Assembly (NCBI RefSeq): GCF_003060885.1
Contig: NZ_QAIG01000005.1
Span: 430,054-494,053, forward strand
Origin: Pseudomonas sp. HMWF032
GTDB lineage: Bacteria > Pseudomonadota > Gammaproteobacteria > Pseudomonadales > Pseudomonadaceae
Length of the DNA stretch: 64,000 bases
Direction of reading: 5' to 3'
Both the position numbers and the translations under genes were made by a program. Numbering within the stretch: position 1 is the stretch's first letter; each line of letters opens with the position of its first letter. The notes under the pieces were generated by a model, which did no database searches, was not told the DNA's origin, and saw only the letters and a program-made list of their open reading frames with translations. Positions 32,171-41,175 of this stretch are shown in pieces.

Positions 32171-32916
32171 CAGCACAACCCACCGTTCACCGCGAGGACC
32201 TGACGGGTAATGTAGGCCGCCTCCTCGGACATCAGAAAATTCACCGCACCAGCCACTTCTTCCGGGGTGCCCATACGTTGCGCCGGCACCATCTTGAGGA
32301 TTTCCTCGATGGGTACATCGGCATCGAGAATTTCGGTATCGATCAGTCCGGGTGCGACGCAGTTGACCGTGATCTTGCGCTTGCCCAGCTCGATCGCCAA
32401 GGCCTTGGCGGCACCGATGATGCCGGCCTTGGAGGCGCTGTAGTTGACCTGGCCGCGGTTGCCAATCAGCCCGGATACCGAAGTGATGCAGACGATGCGT
32501 CCGGCCTTGCGCCGTCGCACCATAGGCATGGTCAACGGATGCAGCACGTTATAGAAACCGTCCAGATTGGTGCGCATGACGATGTCCCAGTCGTCCTCGC
32601 TCAGCGCCGGGAAAGCACCGTCGCGGGTCAGGCCGGCATTACACACGACCCCATAATAGGCGCCGTGCCGCTCGACATCGGCCTCCAGCGCCGCGCGGCA
32701 GGCGGCGCGGTCGGACACGTCGAACTGCAGAATGCGCGCCTGCTGGCCTAGCTCAAGGATCTGCGCGTGCACCGCTTCGGCTTCCTCGCGGCGGGCGCGG
32801 CAATGCAGCACGATGTCATAGCCGCTTTTGGCCAGGCGCAGGGCAATCGCCCGGCCGATGCCACGGCTGGAGCCGGTGACCAGTATGGTTTCGCGCAGGG
32901 CTGCTGTTTCGCTCAT
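32170..32916 (-). CDS. Aryl polyene cluster: 3-oxoacyl-ACP reductase (FabG-like SDR)
   Basis: A 248-residue short-chain dehydrogenase that reduces the beta-keto intermediate with NADPH. The cofactor motif is VTGSSRGIGRA near residue 14, with NAG in VVCNAGLTRDG and the catalytic Ser, Tyr and Lys in ITSVSG and NYSASKAG. It overlaps the dehydratase gene upstream by four bases and the ketosynthase gene downstream by one. Together these genes supply a complete extension cycle that stops at the double bond, since no enoyl reductase is present. Confidence 0.92.
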   Translation of the reverse strand: MSETAALRETILVTGSSRGIGRAIALRLAKSGYDIVLHCRARREEAEAVHAQILELGQQARILQFDVSDRAACRAALEADVERHGAYYGVVCNAGLTRDGAFPALSEDDWDIVMRTNLDGFYNVLHPLTMPMVRRRKAGRIVCITSVSGLIGNRGQVNYSASKAGIIGAAKALAIELGKRKITVNCVAPGLIDTEILDADVPIEEILKMVPAQRMGTPEEVAGAVNFLMSEEAAYITRQVLAVNGGLC

Positions 32917-33377
32917 GGCTGAGTTTCCTGAAATTCTTCCTGAAGGTAGCTGTCCACCTGGGGGGGGCGGAATACGTTAAGCCGGGCCAGGGCCTCGATG
33001 CCGGGACCGCGCAGCTGGCATTCGAACACGCCCATGCCGTTATCATCCTGCAGCGAGCGGCTCGCATGGATATGCAGCTCGGCTCCGGCCGGGAAACGTT
33101 CGACATTGCACTCGTACTTGCGTGTACCGAGCAGAAAGCCCAACTCCACCGGCTCGCCGCGCAGGCGCGCCTGGCAGCCGGCGTAGGCCGCCACGCTCTG
33201 CGCCATCAGCTCGATGCCGACCCAGGCCGGCAGGCTGCCGTCCTTCAGGTTGAACAGGCCGCCGTTGCGGATGGTCAGCTGGGTTTCGATGTCCTCGTCG
33301 CCAAAGCGCAGCACCTGATCGATCAGGATCATGTCACCGGCGTGGGGGATCAGTTCGGCGATTGGCCATTGGTTCAT
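32913..33377 (-). CDS. Aryl polyene cluster: hotdog-fold 3-hydroxyacyl-ACP dehydratase
   Basis: A 154-residue protein with the pattern of ApeP/FabA-like dehydratases: IAELIPHAGDMILID near the start, then LPAWVGIELMAQSVAAYAG where the central hotdog helix lies. The expected product is the trans double bond added in each cycle. It is the second dehydratase domain of the cluster; the other is fused to the acyl-activating enzyme. Four-base overlaps join it to the genes on both sides. The coding strand holds an 8-C tract at 32960-32967. Confidence 0.85.
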   Translation of the reverse strand: MNQWPIAELIPHAGDMILIDQVLRFGDEDIETQLTIRNGGLFNLKDGSLPAWVGIELMAQSVAAYAGCQARLRGEPVELGFLLGTRKYECNVERFPAGAELHIHASRSLQDDNGMGVFECQLRGPGIEALARLNVFRPPQVDSYLQEEFQETQP

Positions 33378-34615
33378 GTGTGTCTTCCCGGCGCTTCATT
33401 GCGCGTGTTATCCGCTTCATTCGCCAGCTCTTCACCTAGGAGCAGGCTGATATTGTTGCCGCCAAAGGCGAAGGAGTTACTCATCAGCCGGCGCGGGCGG
33501 TTGTTGCTCAGCGATGTGCCGGGCGCTACCAGATTCAGCGCCGGCAAGGCCGGGTCAGCTTGGCCGTCCCACAGGTGCGGGGGTAGCAACTGCTGCGGGT
33601 TGTAGGCGCTCAAGGTCAGCCAGCAGAAAGCCGCTTCCAGCGCCCCAGCCGCGCCCAGCGTATGGCCCACCAGGGATTTACTTGATGAACAGGGCACGCC
33701 GTGCGGAAAGATCGCCTGCACCGCGTGGCTTTCCATGGCGTCATTGTGGGGGGTGGCGGTGCCATGCAGGTTCAGATAGTCGACCTGATCCGCGCTGATC
33801 CCGGCCGCCGCCAGAGCTTTGCGCATGGCTGCCTGGGCACCGAGGCCTTCGGGCTGCGGCGCGGAAATATGGTGGGCGTCTGAGCTGGCCCCGCCGCCGA
33901 GTAAGCTGATGGCGAGTCCGGCATTGTCCAGGGGGTTTCTGCTCATCAAGAATACGGCCGCGCCCTCGCCGATATTGATGCCGTTGCGGTTTCGCGAAAA
34001 TGGGTTGCAGCGTTCGGCCGAGACCGCCTCAAGCGCATAGAAGCCGTTCAGCGTGAGGCGACACAGGCTGTCCACCCCTCCGCAGATGACCGCATCACAG
34101 AGGCCGAGATTGAGCAGTCGCTGGGCGCTGAGCAACGCCCGCGCGCCTGAGGTGCAGGCGGTGGAAATACCGAAGCACGGTCCGCTGAGGCCCAGCCAGT
34201 CGCTCAGGAAGTTTGCGGGTGCGGCCAGTTCCTGTTGAGCGTAGTCATAGGATTCCGGTAACTGCCCGTGCGTAAGAAATTGGGTAATGCCTTGGCTGGC
34301 TTCTTCGATGCCAGAGGTACTGGTGCCTAGCACCACGCCAATACGCGCGGGCCCGAAGCGTTTGATGGCCGTGCGCAGTTCGGGTTCGATTTCCTGCGCG
34401 GCAGCCAGCAGCAACTGGTTGTTGCGGCTTGTCGGGCGTCCGGGCAGCGATGGCAGTGCGCCGGGCACGGCGCCAACCGTGAGAACACGCTCATTGACCC
34501 AGCCGTTTTGCGGACGCATCCCGTGGTCATCGCCATTGAACAGCGCTGTTGCTACCGCCTGTTTGCCTTGGCCAAGGGCGCAGTTGAGGCCCAGGGCTGA
34601 GAGGTATGCGGCCAT
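33374..34615 (-). CDS. Aryl polyene cluster: second beta-ketoacyl-ACP synthase
   Basis: A 413-residue ketosynthase distinct from the one at 30935. The triad is present: Cys154 in ISTACTSGARA, His284 in LNLHGTATPHND and His318 in LVGHTLGAAGA. It starts directly with the fold (MAAYLSALGLNCALG), without the usual longer N-terminus. In characterised aryl polyene systems one ketosynthase elongates with the chain-length factor and another is thought to act in the first condensation; assignment here is open. The stop overlaps the next gene by four bases and the start overlaps the lipoprotein stop by one. Confidence 0.88.
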   Translation of the reverse strand: MAAYLSALGLNCALGQGKQAVATALFNGDDHGMRPQNGWVNERVLTVGAVPGALPSLPGRPTSRNNQLLLAAAQEIEPELRTAIKRFGPARIGVVLGTSTSGIEEASQGITQFLTHGQLPESYDYAQQELAAPANFLSDWLGLSGPCFGISTACTSGARALLSAQRLLNLGLCDAVICGGVDSLCRLTLNGFYALEAVSAERCNPFSRNRNGINIGEGAAVFLMSRNPLDNAGLAISLLGGGASSDAHHISAPQPEGLGAQAAMRKALAAAGISADQVDYLNLHGTATPHNDAMESHAVQAIFPHGVPCSSSKSLVGHTLGAAGALEAAFCWLTLSAYNPQQLLPPHLWDGQADPALPALNLVAPGTSLSNNRPRRLMSNSFAFGGNNISLLLGEELANEADNTRNEAPGRHT

Positions 34616-35115
34616 CAGGGTGCCTTGTCGTCAGGGAGAGGGCTGACCTGATAGATCAGATCGGGTGAACGGTTCAGGGTGAAATCCAGCGGCGCACGGT
34701 AACGGATTCGCCACTGTGGGTTAAGCCAGCGGGTGCCGTCTGCATCAAGTCGCCAGTGGTCAACCGGATACTGTCTGGGCAGTTGCGCGTCGGGCGTGAG
34801 GGCAAACAGCAGCGCGCTGAACAACTCGCGGGCTTCGGCGTTGGGCGGCAACAAGCCGTCGTTCTGCCACTGGCCGGCGCGCAACACCTGGCGTGCGAGG
34901 GGAACGCCGAGCGGGTCGAACAACGACGCGCGCAACCCCTCCGGCTCGTTCTGCAGCACCAACCACCAGGTTTGCTGGGTGGCGACCTGCTGACGCTGCA
35001 CCTGCAGGGCCAGCGGTAACGCCACCACCAGCGCAGGTGACGGGGCCAGCAGTGGCGTCTGCGCGGCGCAGGCCGCGAGCAGCAGGCACAGGCCGATAAG
35101 CCAAGCATGGCGCAT
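34615..35115 (-). CDS. Aryl polyene cluster: DUF3261-type lipoprotein
   Basis: A 166-residue lipoprotein: signal peptide ending in the lipobox LLAAC (Cys at about 16), then a globular domain with QQTWWLVLQNEPEGLRASLFDPLGVPLARQ. DUF3261 lipoproteins are regular members of aryl polyene and xanthomonadin-type clusters and are assumed to help move the lipid-linked pigment to the outer membrane together with the LolA-like and RND proteins. The biochemical role is unknown. The start overlaps the methyltransferase stop (TGATG). Confidence 0.82.
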   Translation of the reverse strand: MRHAWLIGLCLLLAACAAQTPLLAPSPALVVALPLALQVQRQQVATQQTWWLVLQNEPEGLRASLFDPLGVPLARQVLRAGQWQNDGLLPPNAEARELFSALLFALTPDAQLPRQYPVDHWRLDADGTRWLNPQWRIRYRAPLDFTLNRSPDLIYQVSPLPDDKAP

Positions 35116-35840
35116 CAGCTGCGTGGTTCCAGCGGCTTGCGCGCCACCACGTTGACCAGGGTTTCATGGCGTTGGCCGACCGGCTTGGGTTTCATCAAAC
35201 CCCAGCGTTCCAGCAGGCCGAAGTCCTTGGCGCGGCTCCACCACAGGTAGGGGTAGGAGACATTCTTGGCATCGAACGCGAAGCCCTGGCCGCGCAGCAT
35301 GTTCAGATAGCCTTCGGCGCTTTTTTGCACCTGCATGGGGTGGCGGAACAGCCAGCGGATCACCCAGGTGTCGATGTAGTACTGGGTCGACTCGGCAAAC
35401 AGCAAGTAGCCTCCCGGCTTGAGCACGCGCCAGAACTCGGCCAGGGCCTGTTCCTGCTCGACCAGGTGGTGGAAGGTCTGGTGACAGAACAGCAAATCAA
35501 CGCTGGCATCGGCCAGGTCGATGGCCGCGCAGTCGCTGGCGATCAGTTGCACCTCCAGGCCCAGGCGCGTGGCCTCGGCACGCGAGCACTCGAGGCTGTG
35601 CGGATCGGCATCCAGACCGATTATCCGCGCGGGCTTGAACGCCTCGGCGAGCAAGCCGAACGACTTGCCCTGGCCACAGCCGGCATCCAGCAACACCGGT
35701 GACTCGGGTAGCGCAGAGGTGAACAGGCCGCGCAGGTCATTGATCGCCACGCGCAGCACATGGTGCTGCCAGACGTGGCTCTGCAAGAACCAGAAACCGA
35801 AGCGAGTTTCTTCGACGTAGGTAGCAGCCGGGTTGTGCAT
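35115..35840 (-). CDS. Aryl polyene cluster: class I SAM-dependent methyltransferase
   Basis: A 241-residue methyltransferase. SAM-binding motif I is VLLDAGCGQGKSFGLL, followed by an acidic residue in IIGLDADPHSLE and motif IV in VDLLFCHQTFHHL. In known aryl polyenes the aromatic head is methylated next to its hydroxyl, so ring C- or O-methylation of the head group is the likely reaction; the exact position is not readable from sequence. It lies 12 bases after the halogenase-like gene. Confidence 0.85.
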   Translation of the reverse strand: MHNPAATYVEETRFGFWFLQSHVWQHHVLRVAINDLRGLFTSALPESPVLLDAGCGQGKSFGLLAEAFKPARIIGLDADPHSLECSRAEATRLGLEVQLIASDCAAIDLADASVDLLFCHQTFHHLVEQEQALAEFWRVLKPGGYLLFAESTQYYIDTWVIRWLFRHPMQVQKSAEGYLNMLRGQGFAFDAKNVSYPYLWWSRAKDFGLLERWGLMKPKPVGQRHETLVNVVARKPLEPRS

Positions 35841-35852
35841 AAATATCCTTAT

Positions 35853-37097
35853 TCAGTGAGCAGCGCAGACTTCAGCCAGCACCCGCAGACGGCGTTTGGG
35901 TTCGGCGACGTAGGGATTGTTCTGGTCCCAGGCGTAGCCGGCAAGAATCGAGCTGATCATGCGGCGAATCTCCGGCTGGGCTTTCTCGAAATAGATCACG
36001 TCCTGAAAGCTGCCGTCGTACCAGCCTTCGACATACACGCGGAAAGTGTCGACGCCGCGCTTGAGTGGGATGGCAAAGTCCTGTTCCCAGTCCACCGTCT
36101 CGCCGCGTAGTTGGCGGTGCAACAGGCCGGCGGCCATGCTCGCCGAGCGCATGGCGATGGTCACCCCGGAGCTGAACACCGGGTCGAGGAACTCCGCCGC
36201 ATTGCCGAGCAGAGCAAAACCTGGGCCGTGCAGGGCTTTGACGTTGGCCGAGTAGCCGCCGATGGTACGCGCCGGGGTATCCCATACGGCGTTTTTCAGC
36301 ACCTTGTGCAGGCTGGGTGTCTCTTCGATAAATTGCTTGAGGCAGGCGTCCAGGTCGGCCGGACGACCCTGATAGCGGGTGGCATCGGCGACCACGCCCA
36401 CCGAGCAGCGGCCGTTGCTGAACGGGATGGTCCAGAACCACACATCGCGCAAGGTCGGGTGAGTGGTGATGAGGATTTTTTCGCGGTCGAAACCGCTGCC
36501 CTCGCTGCGGTCCTCAACATGGGTAAACACCGCCTGGCGTACGGGGAAACTCGACGGCGTGTCGAGGTCGAGCAGGCGTGGCAGCACGCGGCCGTAGCCG
36601 CTGCCGTCGAGGACGAAGGCGCATTCCACCTGATACTCATGGCCATCGGCGAGGCGGCGTACCGAGAGGCGCGGGCAGTCGCCGCTGAAATCAACGGCGA
36701 AGATTTCCTCTTCGTAGCGGATTTCCACACCCTGCAGTTCGGCTTGATCGGCCAGCAGCTTGTCGAAGTCGGCCCGCAGCACCTGATAGGTTGAACCCTG
36801 CCCCTGGGTGAAGGTGTCGCGGAAATCGAATTCGGTATAACGCTCACCCCAACCAAAGGCTGCGCCATGTTTGGTCTGAAAGCCGGCGGCACGTACGGCG
36901 TCGAGCATGCCGGCTTCTTCAACGAAGTCCAGGCAATGCGACAGCAGGCTCTCGCCAATCGAAAACCGTGGGAAGCGTTGGCGCTCCAGCACCAGTACGT
37001 CATGGCCGTTGCGTTTGAGCAGCGCCGCGGCGATTGCCCCGGAAGGGCCGGCCCCGATAACGACGACTTGGCGTTGTTCGACTTCAAGAGACTTCAT
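35853..37097 (-). CDS. Aryl polyene cluster: FAD-dependent halogenase-like oxidoreductase
   Basis: A flavoprotein of about 414 residues in the tryptophan-halogenase/geranylgeranyl-reductase superfamily. The FAD motif VVVIGAGPSGAIAAALL lies at residues 11-27, and the halogenase motif WxWxIP is present as WFWTIP at 220-225. A lysine at 76 (FQTKHG) is a candidate for the essential halogenase lysine. Xanthomonadins are brominated aryl polyenes, so halogenation of the head is one possibility; hydroxylation or another oxidation is the alternative. The ATG at 37097 overlaps the upstream gene by 14 bases; the frame extends to 37124. Confidence 0.82.
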   Translation of the reverse strand: MKSLEVEQRQVVVIGAGPSGAIAAALLKRNGHDVLVLERQRFPRFSIGESLLSHCLDFVEEAGMLDAVRAAGFQTKHGAAFGWGERYTEFDFRDTFTQGQGSTYQVLRADFDKLLADQAELQGVEIRYEEEIFAVDFSGDCPRLSVRRLADGHEYQVECAFVLDGSGYGRVLPRLLDLDTPSSFPVRQAVFTHVEDRSEGSGFDREKILITTHPTLRDVWFWTIPFSNGRCSVGVVADATRYQGRPADLDACLKQFIEETPSLHKVLKNAVWDTPARTIGGYSANVKALHGPGFALLGNAAEFLDPVFSSGVTIAMRSASMAAGLLHRQLRGETVDWEQDFAIPLKRGVDTFRVYVEGWYDGSFQDVIYFEKAQPEIRRMISSILAGYAWDQNNPYVAEPKRRLRVLAEVCAAH

Positions 37098-38241
37098 GGC
37101 GGCTTCTTGCCTCGTTAATGGCATGGGTGGCTGGGCGCGTGCCGAGCAGGGCTGGCAGCAGTGTGGAAAACAGGCTCATCAGCAGCAAGCTGAAATACAC
37201 CAGGGCATCGATCAACTGCAATTGCAGCAGCAGGTTGAGGAAGACGATTTCGGTCAGCCCGCGAATATTCAGCAGCAGGCTTTCCTGCCATTTGATCTGG
37301 CTTGAGGCCGCCGGGTCGGCCCAGTGCAGGCCCAGCCAGCTGCCCAGTACCTTGCTCAACACCGGCAGCACCAGCAGCGCGCCGAGGTAGAGCCAGGAAT
37401 AGTGCGCGCCGATGTTGTGGAAATCCACGCGCAGCACGCCGTAGGTGAGAATTAGCGGCACTGCCAGGCCATTCAACAGCAACTTCCAGTGACGCGCCGG
37501 CAATGGCAGACGAAACGGCTGCTTGAGCCAGGCCAGGCACAGCATATAAGCGATGCCGAACACCAGGGCGTTGAGCCCCAGTTGCTGGAACAGCAGCATC
37601 AGGGCAAAGAACGGCAGGCTGTAGAGCAGGCCGTGACGCAGTTTCAGCGCGCGCAGAAGCAGCGGCAGGCCGGCGGCCAGCAGCGGCCAGAGCAACGTGG
37701 CCGGGTTGCTGCTGCCCTGGGCCAGGCCGAACAGGCTCCAGCACATAAAGTCCATTAGGATGGCCGCGTGCAGCAGGCGTTTGGTCGCTTCCAGCGGGTA
37801 GCCGATGCTCTGCAGAAACAGGTACAGCACCGGGATTGCGGTGATCGAAAACAGCAGGCCGATGCCCACCGCGCTCAACCAGTCGCGCTCGCCGGGCAGC
37901 AGCCAGACCGCGCAGGCCAAACCGGCCAGCATCGGCACCAGGAAGCTCGGCAGGGCGATCTTCAGGCAGGCAGCATTCACCTCCAGGTCGATCACATCAC
38001 TGAGGATGTAGCCCAGCAGCAACGCGAAACACAGGCCGTAGGCCAGGTTCAGCCATTCCGGCGCGAGCAGCTGCTTGGCGCTGAGCTGCCAGTGCGGCTC
38101 GACCCACAACAGTAGCAACGCCGGAATAGCCAGGCTGGCGACCAGCAACTGACCGACGATGGGAATCAAGCGGCGGCCGCCGACCCAGGCCACCAGCGCA
38201 TAGAGCGCCAGGGCCAGCAGCCAGAACCCGATAACACTCAT
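37084..38241 (-). CDS. Aryl polyene cluster: membrane protein resembling CPA-type cation/proton antiporters
   Basis: A 385-residue, very hydrophobic protein with about 11-12 membrane segments. The C-terminal part (LLLNIRGLTEIVFLNLLLQL, then FSLLLMSLFSTLLPALL) matches the last helices of sodium/proton exchangers of the CPA2 family, which read RGxxEIV near the end. Helix 5 normally has a carboxylate pair; here a single Asp in HAAILMDFMCWSLFG is the best candidate. It overlaps the exporter gene by four bases (ATGA) and the flavoprotein gene by 14, so it belongs to the operon. I do not know such a gene as a core part of aryl polyene synthesis. Confidence 0.7.
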   Translation of the reverse strand: MSVIGFWLLALALYALVAWVGGRRLIPIVGQLLVASLAIPALLLLWVEPHWQLSAKQLLAPEWLNLAYGLCFALLLGYILSDVIDLEVNAACLKIALPSFLVPMLAGLACAVWLLPGERDWLSAVGIGLLFSITAIPVLYLFLQSIGYPLEATKRLLHAAILMDFMCWSLFGLAQGSSNPATLLWPLLAAGLPLLLRALKLRHGLLYSLPFFALMLLFQQLGLNALVFGIAYMLCLAWLKQPFRLPLPARHWKLLLNGLAVPLILTYGVLRVDFHNIGAHYSWLYLGALLVLPVLSKVLGSWLGLHWADPAASSQIKWQESLLLNIRGLTEIVFLNLLLQLQLIDALVYFSLLLMSLFSTLLPALLGTRPATHAINEARSRHEVS

Positions 38242-40589
38242 GACGCTATTCCTTGACTACGAGTTGGTGCGCTTACTCGCTGGGTGCCGGCCCAGGGTGC
38301 GAGCAGGAAGCAGAACAGCAGGCCAAGGCTGATCGCCAGGCCGAAGTTGGCAATCGCCGGGGTGTCGCTGATCAGCAGCAGGCCGAACGACAGCCAACTG
38401 GTCAGCGCCGAGAGCAGGGTGCCGAGCAGGCTGACCGCCGGCCCGCCGATGTTCTCGCGCATCAGAATGGCGTAATCGACGCCGATGGCGGTGATCAGCA
38501 GCAGGCCGAACAGGCTGAACAGGGTCAGCGGCTGGCCCAGCCAACCCAGACAGGCTAACGCCGCCAGCGCGGCCAGCAGCGGCAGGCAGACCACCCGCAG
38601 TGCGCCGCCAAGGCCGAATGGCAGGCACAGCAGCAAGAGGATCGCCATGCTGGAGATGAGTTTTAATTCGGCGGCGCTGAGTTGGGTGGCGCTAAACAGT
38701 GCGTTGAGTTCGCTGATTCGATCCACCAGCTGCACCCCCGGCAGGTCCTCGACCAGCGGCTTGAGTGCGCTGCTGTTGCTGAGTCCCTGCAGGCTGACCA
38801 GCCCGGCGACGCCATCTGTATGAGCGCCCAGCCATAGCGGTCTCCAGGCCTCACCCAGAGGGCTGGCCAGCGCCTGCTCCAGGCTCGCTTGGTTGTTCTG
38901 TTGCAGTTCCAGCCGTTCGCTGTGCAATGCAGCTGGCGGGATGCCGAGATCGAGCAGCGGCTGCCAGTGCTGCGGCAGTGTGCCCACTGCCGCGCGCAAT
39001 TCCTGCAGCTGACGGTCCGGCGCGACCAGTTGGCTGAGGGCGCGGTAGTCACGTAGCAGGCCGTTCTGCACCGCCTGATCCAGGCGCTGGCTCAGCGCCG
39101 CTTGGCGCTCCAGCAATTGCTGCGGGTTCGCGGCGCGCACCAGCAAGAACTGGCTGGTGGGCTGCTGGCCGGTCAGCTCGGCGATGCGTTGGGCTTCGGC
39201 CAGCAATTCCGGCTCCTGACCCAGCCACTGGCGCAGGTCATTTTGTGTATGCAGCTGCCACAGACCTGCGGCGCAGAACAGCAATAGCAACGCCAGCAGC
39301 GGCGTGCTGCCGACTTTGCCTAGCAAGCGTGCCCGAGCGGCCAGCAGGCGTTGGCTAAAGCTCAGCAGCTGCGGCGATGGGCTTAGCCGTAGGCCACGCA
39401 ACCAGGCTGGCAGCAGGCAGACCGAGCACAGATAAGCGGCAATCAGCCCAGCGGCGGAGAACAGCGCGACCTGGGTCAGCGCCGGAAACGGGGTAAAGGC
39501 CAGCGCCAGATAGCCGATCAGGTTGGTGCCCAGGCTCAAGCTCAGGCCCGGCAAGGTGGCGCGCAGGGCGCCCCAACTGGTCCAGCCTTCGCTGCCTTCG
39601 GCGTTGCTCCAGCTTTTACTCAGATAGTGTTGCGGGTAGTCGGCGGCGACCCCGACCAGGCTGGCACCCAGGACCAAGGTCAAGGCGTTGATCTGGCCGA
39701 ACACCAGCACGCAGGCGGTGCAGCCAGCCAGCAGCGCCATGCCGATGGGCAGCAGGCTTACCAGTACGCGCACACGGCGGAAGGCCAGCAGCAGCAGCAG
39801 CAGGGTACCGAGCGTAGCGCCGCCGCCAATCAGGCTGATTTCGCGGGTGGCCTTGGCTTGCCCGGCGGCCGCGTACAACACGCCACCGGCCGCCAGCAGT
39901 TGGCCGCCGGCGGTTTCGATCTGTGTGCGGGTAGCGGCGACCTGCGCGGCAATCAGCGGCGGCTCCTGCATATCGAAGGCGCTGCCCTGGGCGCTGGCGC
40001 GCAACAGGGTCCAGGTCATGCTCGGTTCTTCCAGCAGCAGTGCGCCGCTGCTCAGGTCAGCCTGGATGCGGCTGCCGGGGTTCAGCGCCTGCTGCGCGCG
40101 CGCGCCCAGGCCCAGCCAGTCCTGTTCGATGGGCAACAGGCTGAAACCGGCGAAGGTGTCGAACAGCCGCGCGGCCCGTTGTTCGATCAACTGCTGCGGT
40201 TGCTCCAGCAACAGCTGGCGATCCGCACTCGGCAACAGGGCCAGACGGTTGCTGCGCAGGTAGTCGCGCAGCGCCGCGAGGTCGCTGTCGACGCTCCACT
40301 GCACCTGAGCGAAACGGCCGCTGCCGCGCCACTGCTCGCCCACCTGTTGCACCAAGGCAATCGCCTGTTCGCGCTGCGGGTGACCGATCAACAGCAACAG
40401 GTCGCGAGTGAGTGGTTCTTGCATGCGCTGTTCGGCCTGCTGCACTAGCGCATCGCCGCTACCCGCGGGCAGTAGCGCGAGCATGTCGGCCGCGACGGGC
40501 GGGCCGTTACGCCATTGCCAGGCGGCGAGGATCAACAGGGCGGCGAACAGCAGCAGAAAGCCGCGCGGCAGCCAGCGTTCACTGAGCAA
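38238..40589 (-). CDS. Aryl polyene cluster: RND/MMPL-family exporter (xanthomonadin exporter type)
   Basis: A 783-residue inner-membrane protein with the MMPL layout: one helix at the N-terminus, a periplasmic domain, five or six helices, a second periplasmic domain and a last helix bundle. Recognisable blocks are ALVLGASLVGVAADYPQHY, with the Asp expected in the proton path, and LFGLLLITAIGVDYAILM in the second half. It should move the lipid-linked pigment out of the inner membrane. The TTG at 40589 is used, with AGGAG ten bases upstream and an 11-base overlap with the LolA-like gene; no better in-frame start exists. Confidence 0.88.
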   Translation of the reverse strand: MLSERWLPRGFLLLFAALLILAAWQWRNGPPVAADMLALLPAGSGDALVQQAEQRMQEPLTRDLLLLIGHPQREQAIALVQQVGEQWRGSGRFAQVQWSVDSDLAALRDYLRSNRLALLPSADRQLLLEQPQQLIEQRAARLFDTFAGFSLLPIEQDWLGLGARAQQALNPGSRIQADLSSGALLLEEPSMTWTLLRASAQGSAFDMQEPPLIAAQVAATRTQIETAGGQLLAAGGVLYAAAGQAKATREISLIGGGATLGTLLLLLLAFRRVRVLVSLLPIGMALLAGCTACVLVFGQINALTLVLGASLVGVAADYPQHYLSKSWSNAEGSEGWTSWGALRATLPGLSLSLGTNLIGYLALAFTPFPALTQVALFSAAGLIAAYLCSVCLLPAWLRGLRLSPSPQLLSFSQRLLAARARLLGKVGSTPLLALLLLFCAAGLWQLHTQNDLRQWLGQEPELLAEAQRIAELTGQQPTSQFLLVRAANPQQLLERQAALSQRLDQAVQNGLLRDYRALSQLVAPDRQLQELRAAVGTLPQHWQPLLDLGIPPAALHSERLELQQNNQASLEQALASPLGEAWRPLWLGAHTDGVAGLVSLQGLSNSSALKPLVEDLPGVQLVDRISELNALFSATQLSAAELKLISSMAILLLLCLPFGLGGALRVVCLPLLAALAALACLGWLGQPLTLFSLFGLLLITAIGVDYAILMRENIGGPAVSLLGTLLSALTSWLSFGLLLISDTPAIANFGLAISLGLLFCFLLAPWAGTQRVSAPTRSQGIAS

Positions 40590-41172
40590 AGTCGCGTCGC
40601 TCCTGCTCAGTCAAGGCATCGCTGGCCTGGCTTTCGGGTAAGCGCAAGACGCTGCGGTCGCCCTGGGTTTCATGCAGCTCAATGCGCTGCACCAGCGCGC
40701 CGCCGTCGATCTGGATGTGGCTGAAAATCTGCTTGAGCAACACTGAATTCGGCACCAGACGCAGTTGCCAGGCTTCAGACGTGCCGCTTAGTTGCAGTGT
40801 AAAGTCCCGCGCCAGTCCGCTGTGGTTGCCCTTGAGCACCGCGAGAAACAGCCGGCTCTGCTGGGCCGCAACATCCTGCCCTGATTGCTGTTGCCAGCCG
40901 CCGGGGGTGCGTTTGGCGATGCCCTGGGCGTCGATACGGTAAGCCTGTTGGAGCGGGCTTTGCAGCTGCCAGAGCAGGCCGAGGTCGCGGCTTAGTACGA
41001 ACTGACCGCGACTGGTCAGCGGTTGCGGCAGGGCGCGCAGGTGCTTTTCCTGAATCAACGGACCGCGTACCACCGCAGGCTTGGCCAGCTGGGCGCTGAG
41101 TTGGTCGAGGTCAAAGGCGTGGGCGTGGGTGGTTAAGAGCAGCAGGAACAGTACGCTTAGTGTTCGGCTCAT
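40579..41172 (-). CDS. Aryl polyene cluster: LolA-like outer-membrane carrier protein
   Basis: A 197-residue periplasmic protein: signal peptide (TLSVLFLLLLTTHAHA) and a LolA-type half-barrel (FDLDQLSAQLAKPAVVRGPLIQEKHLRALPQPLTSRG, the pattern of the lipoprotein carrier family). It probably shuttles the lipid-anchored polyene through the periplasm. The reading frame stays open for another 112 codons upstream through the repeat at 41176-41500. That extension has no signal peptide and resembles the spurious ORFs such repeats produce, so the ATG at 41172 is used. Confidence 0.85.
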   Translation of the reverse strand: MSRTLSVLFLLLLTTHAHAFDLDQLSAQLAKPAVVRGPLIQEKHLRALPQPLTSRGQFVLSRDLGLLWQLQSPLQQAYRIDAQGIAKRTPGGWQQQSGQDVAAQQSRLFLAVLKGNHSGLARDFTLQLSGTSEAWQLRLVPNSVLLKQIFSHIQIDGGALVQRIELHETQGDRSVLRLPESQASDALTEQERRDFAQ

Positions 41173-41175
41173 TGC

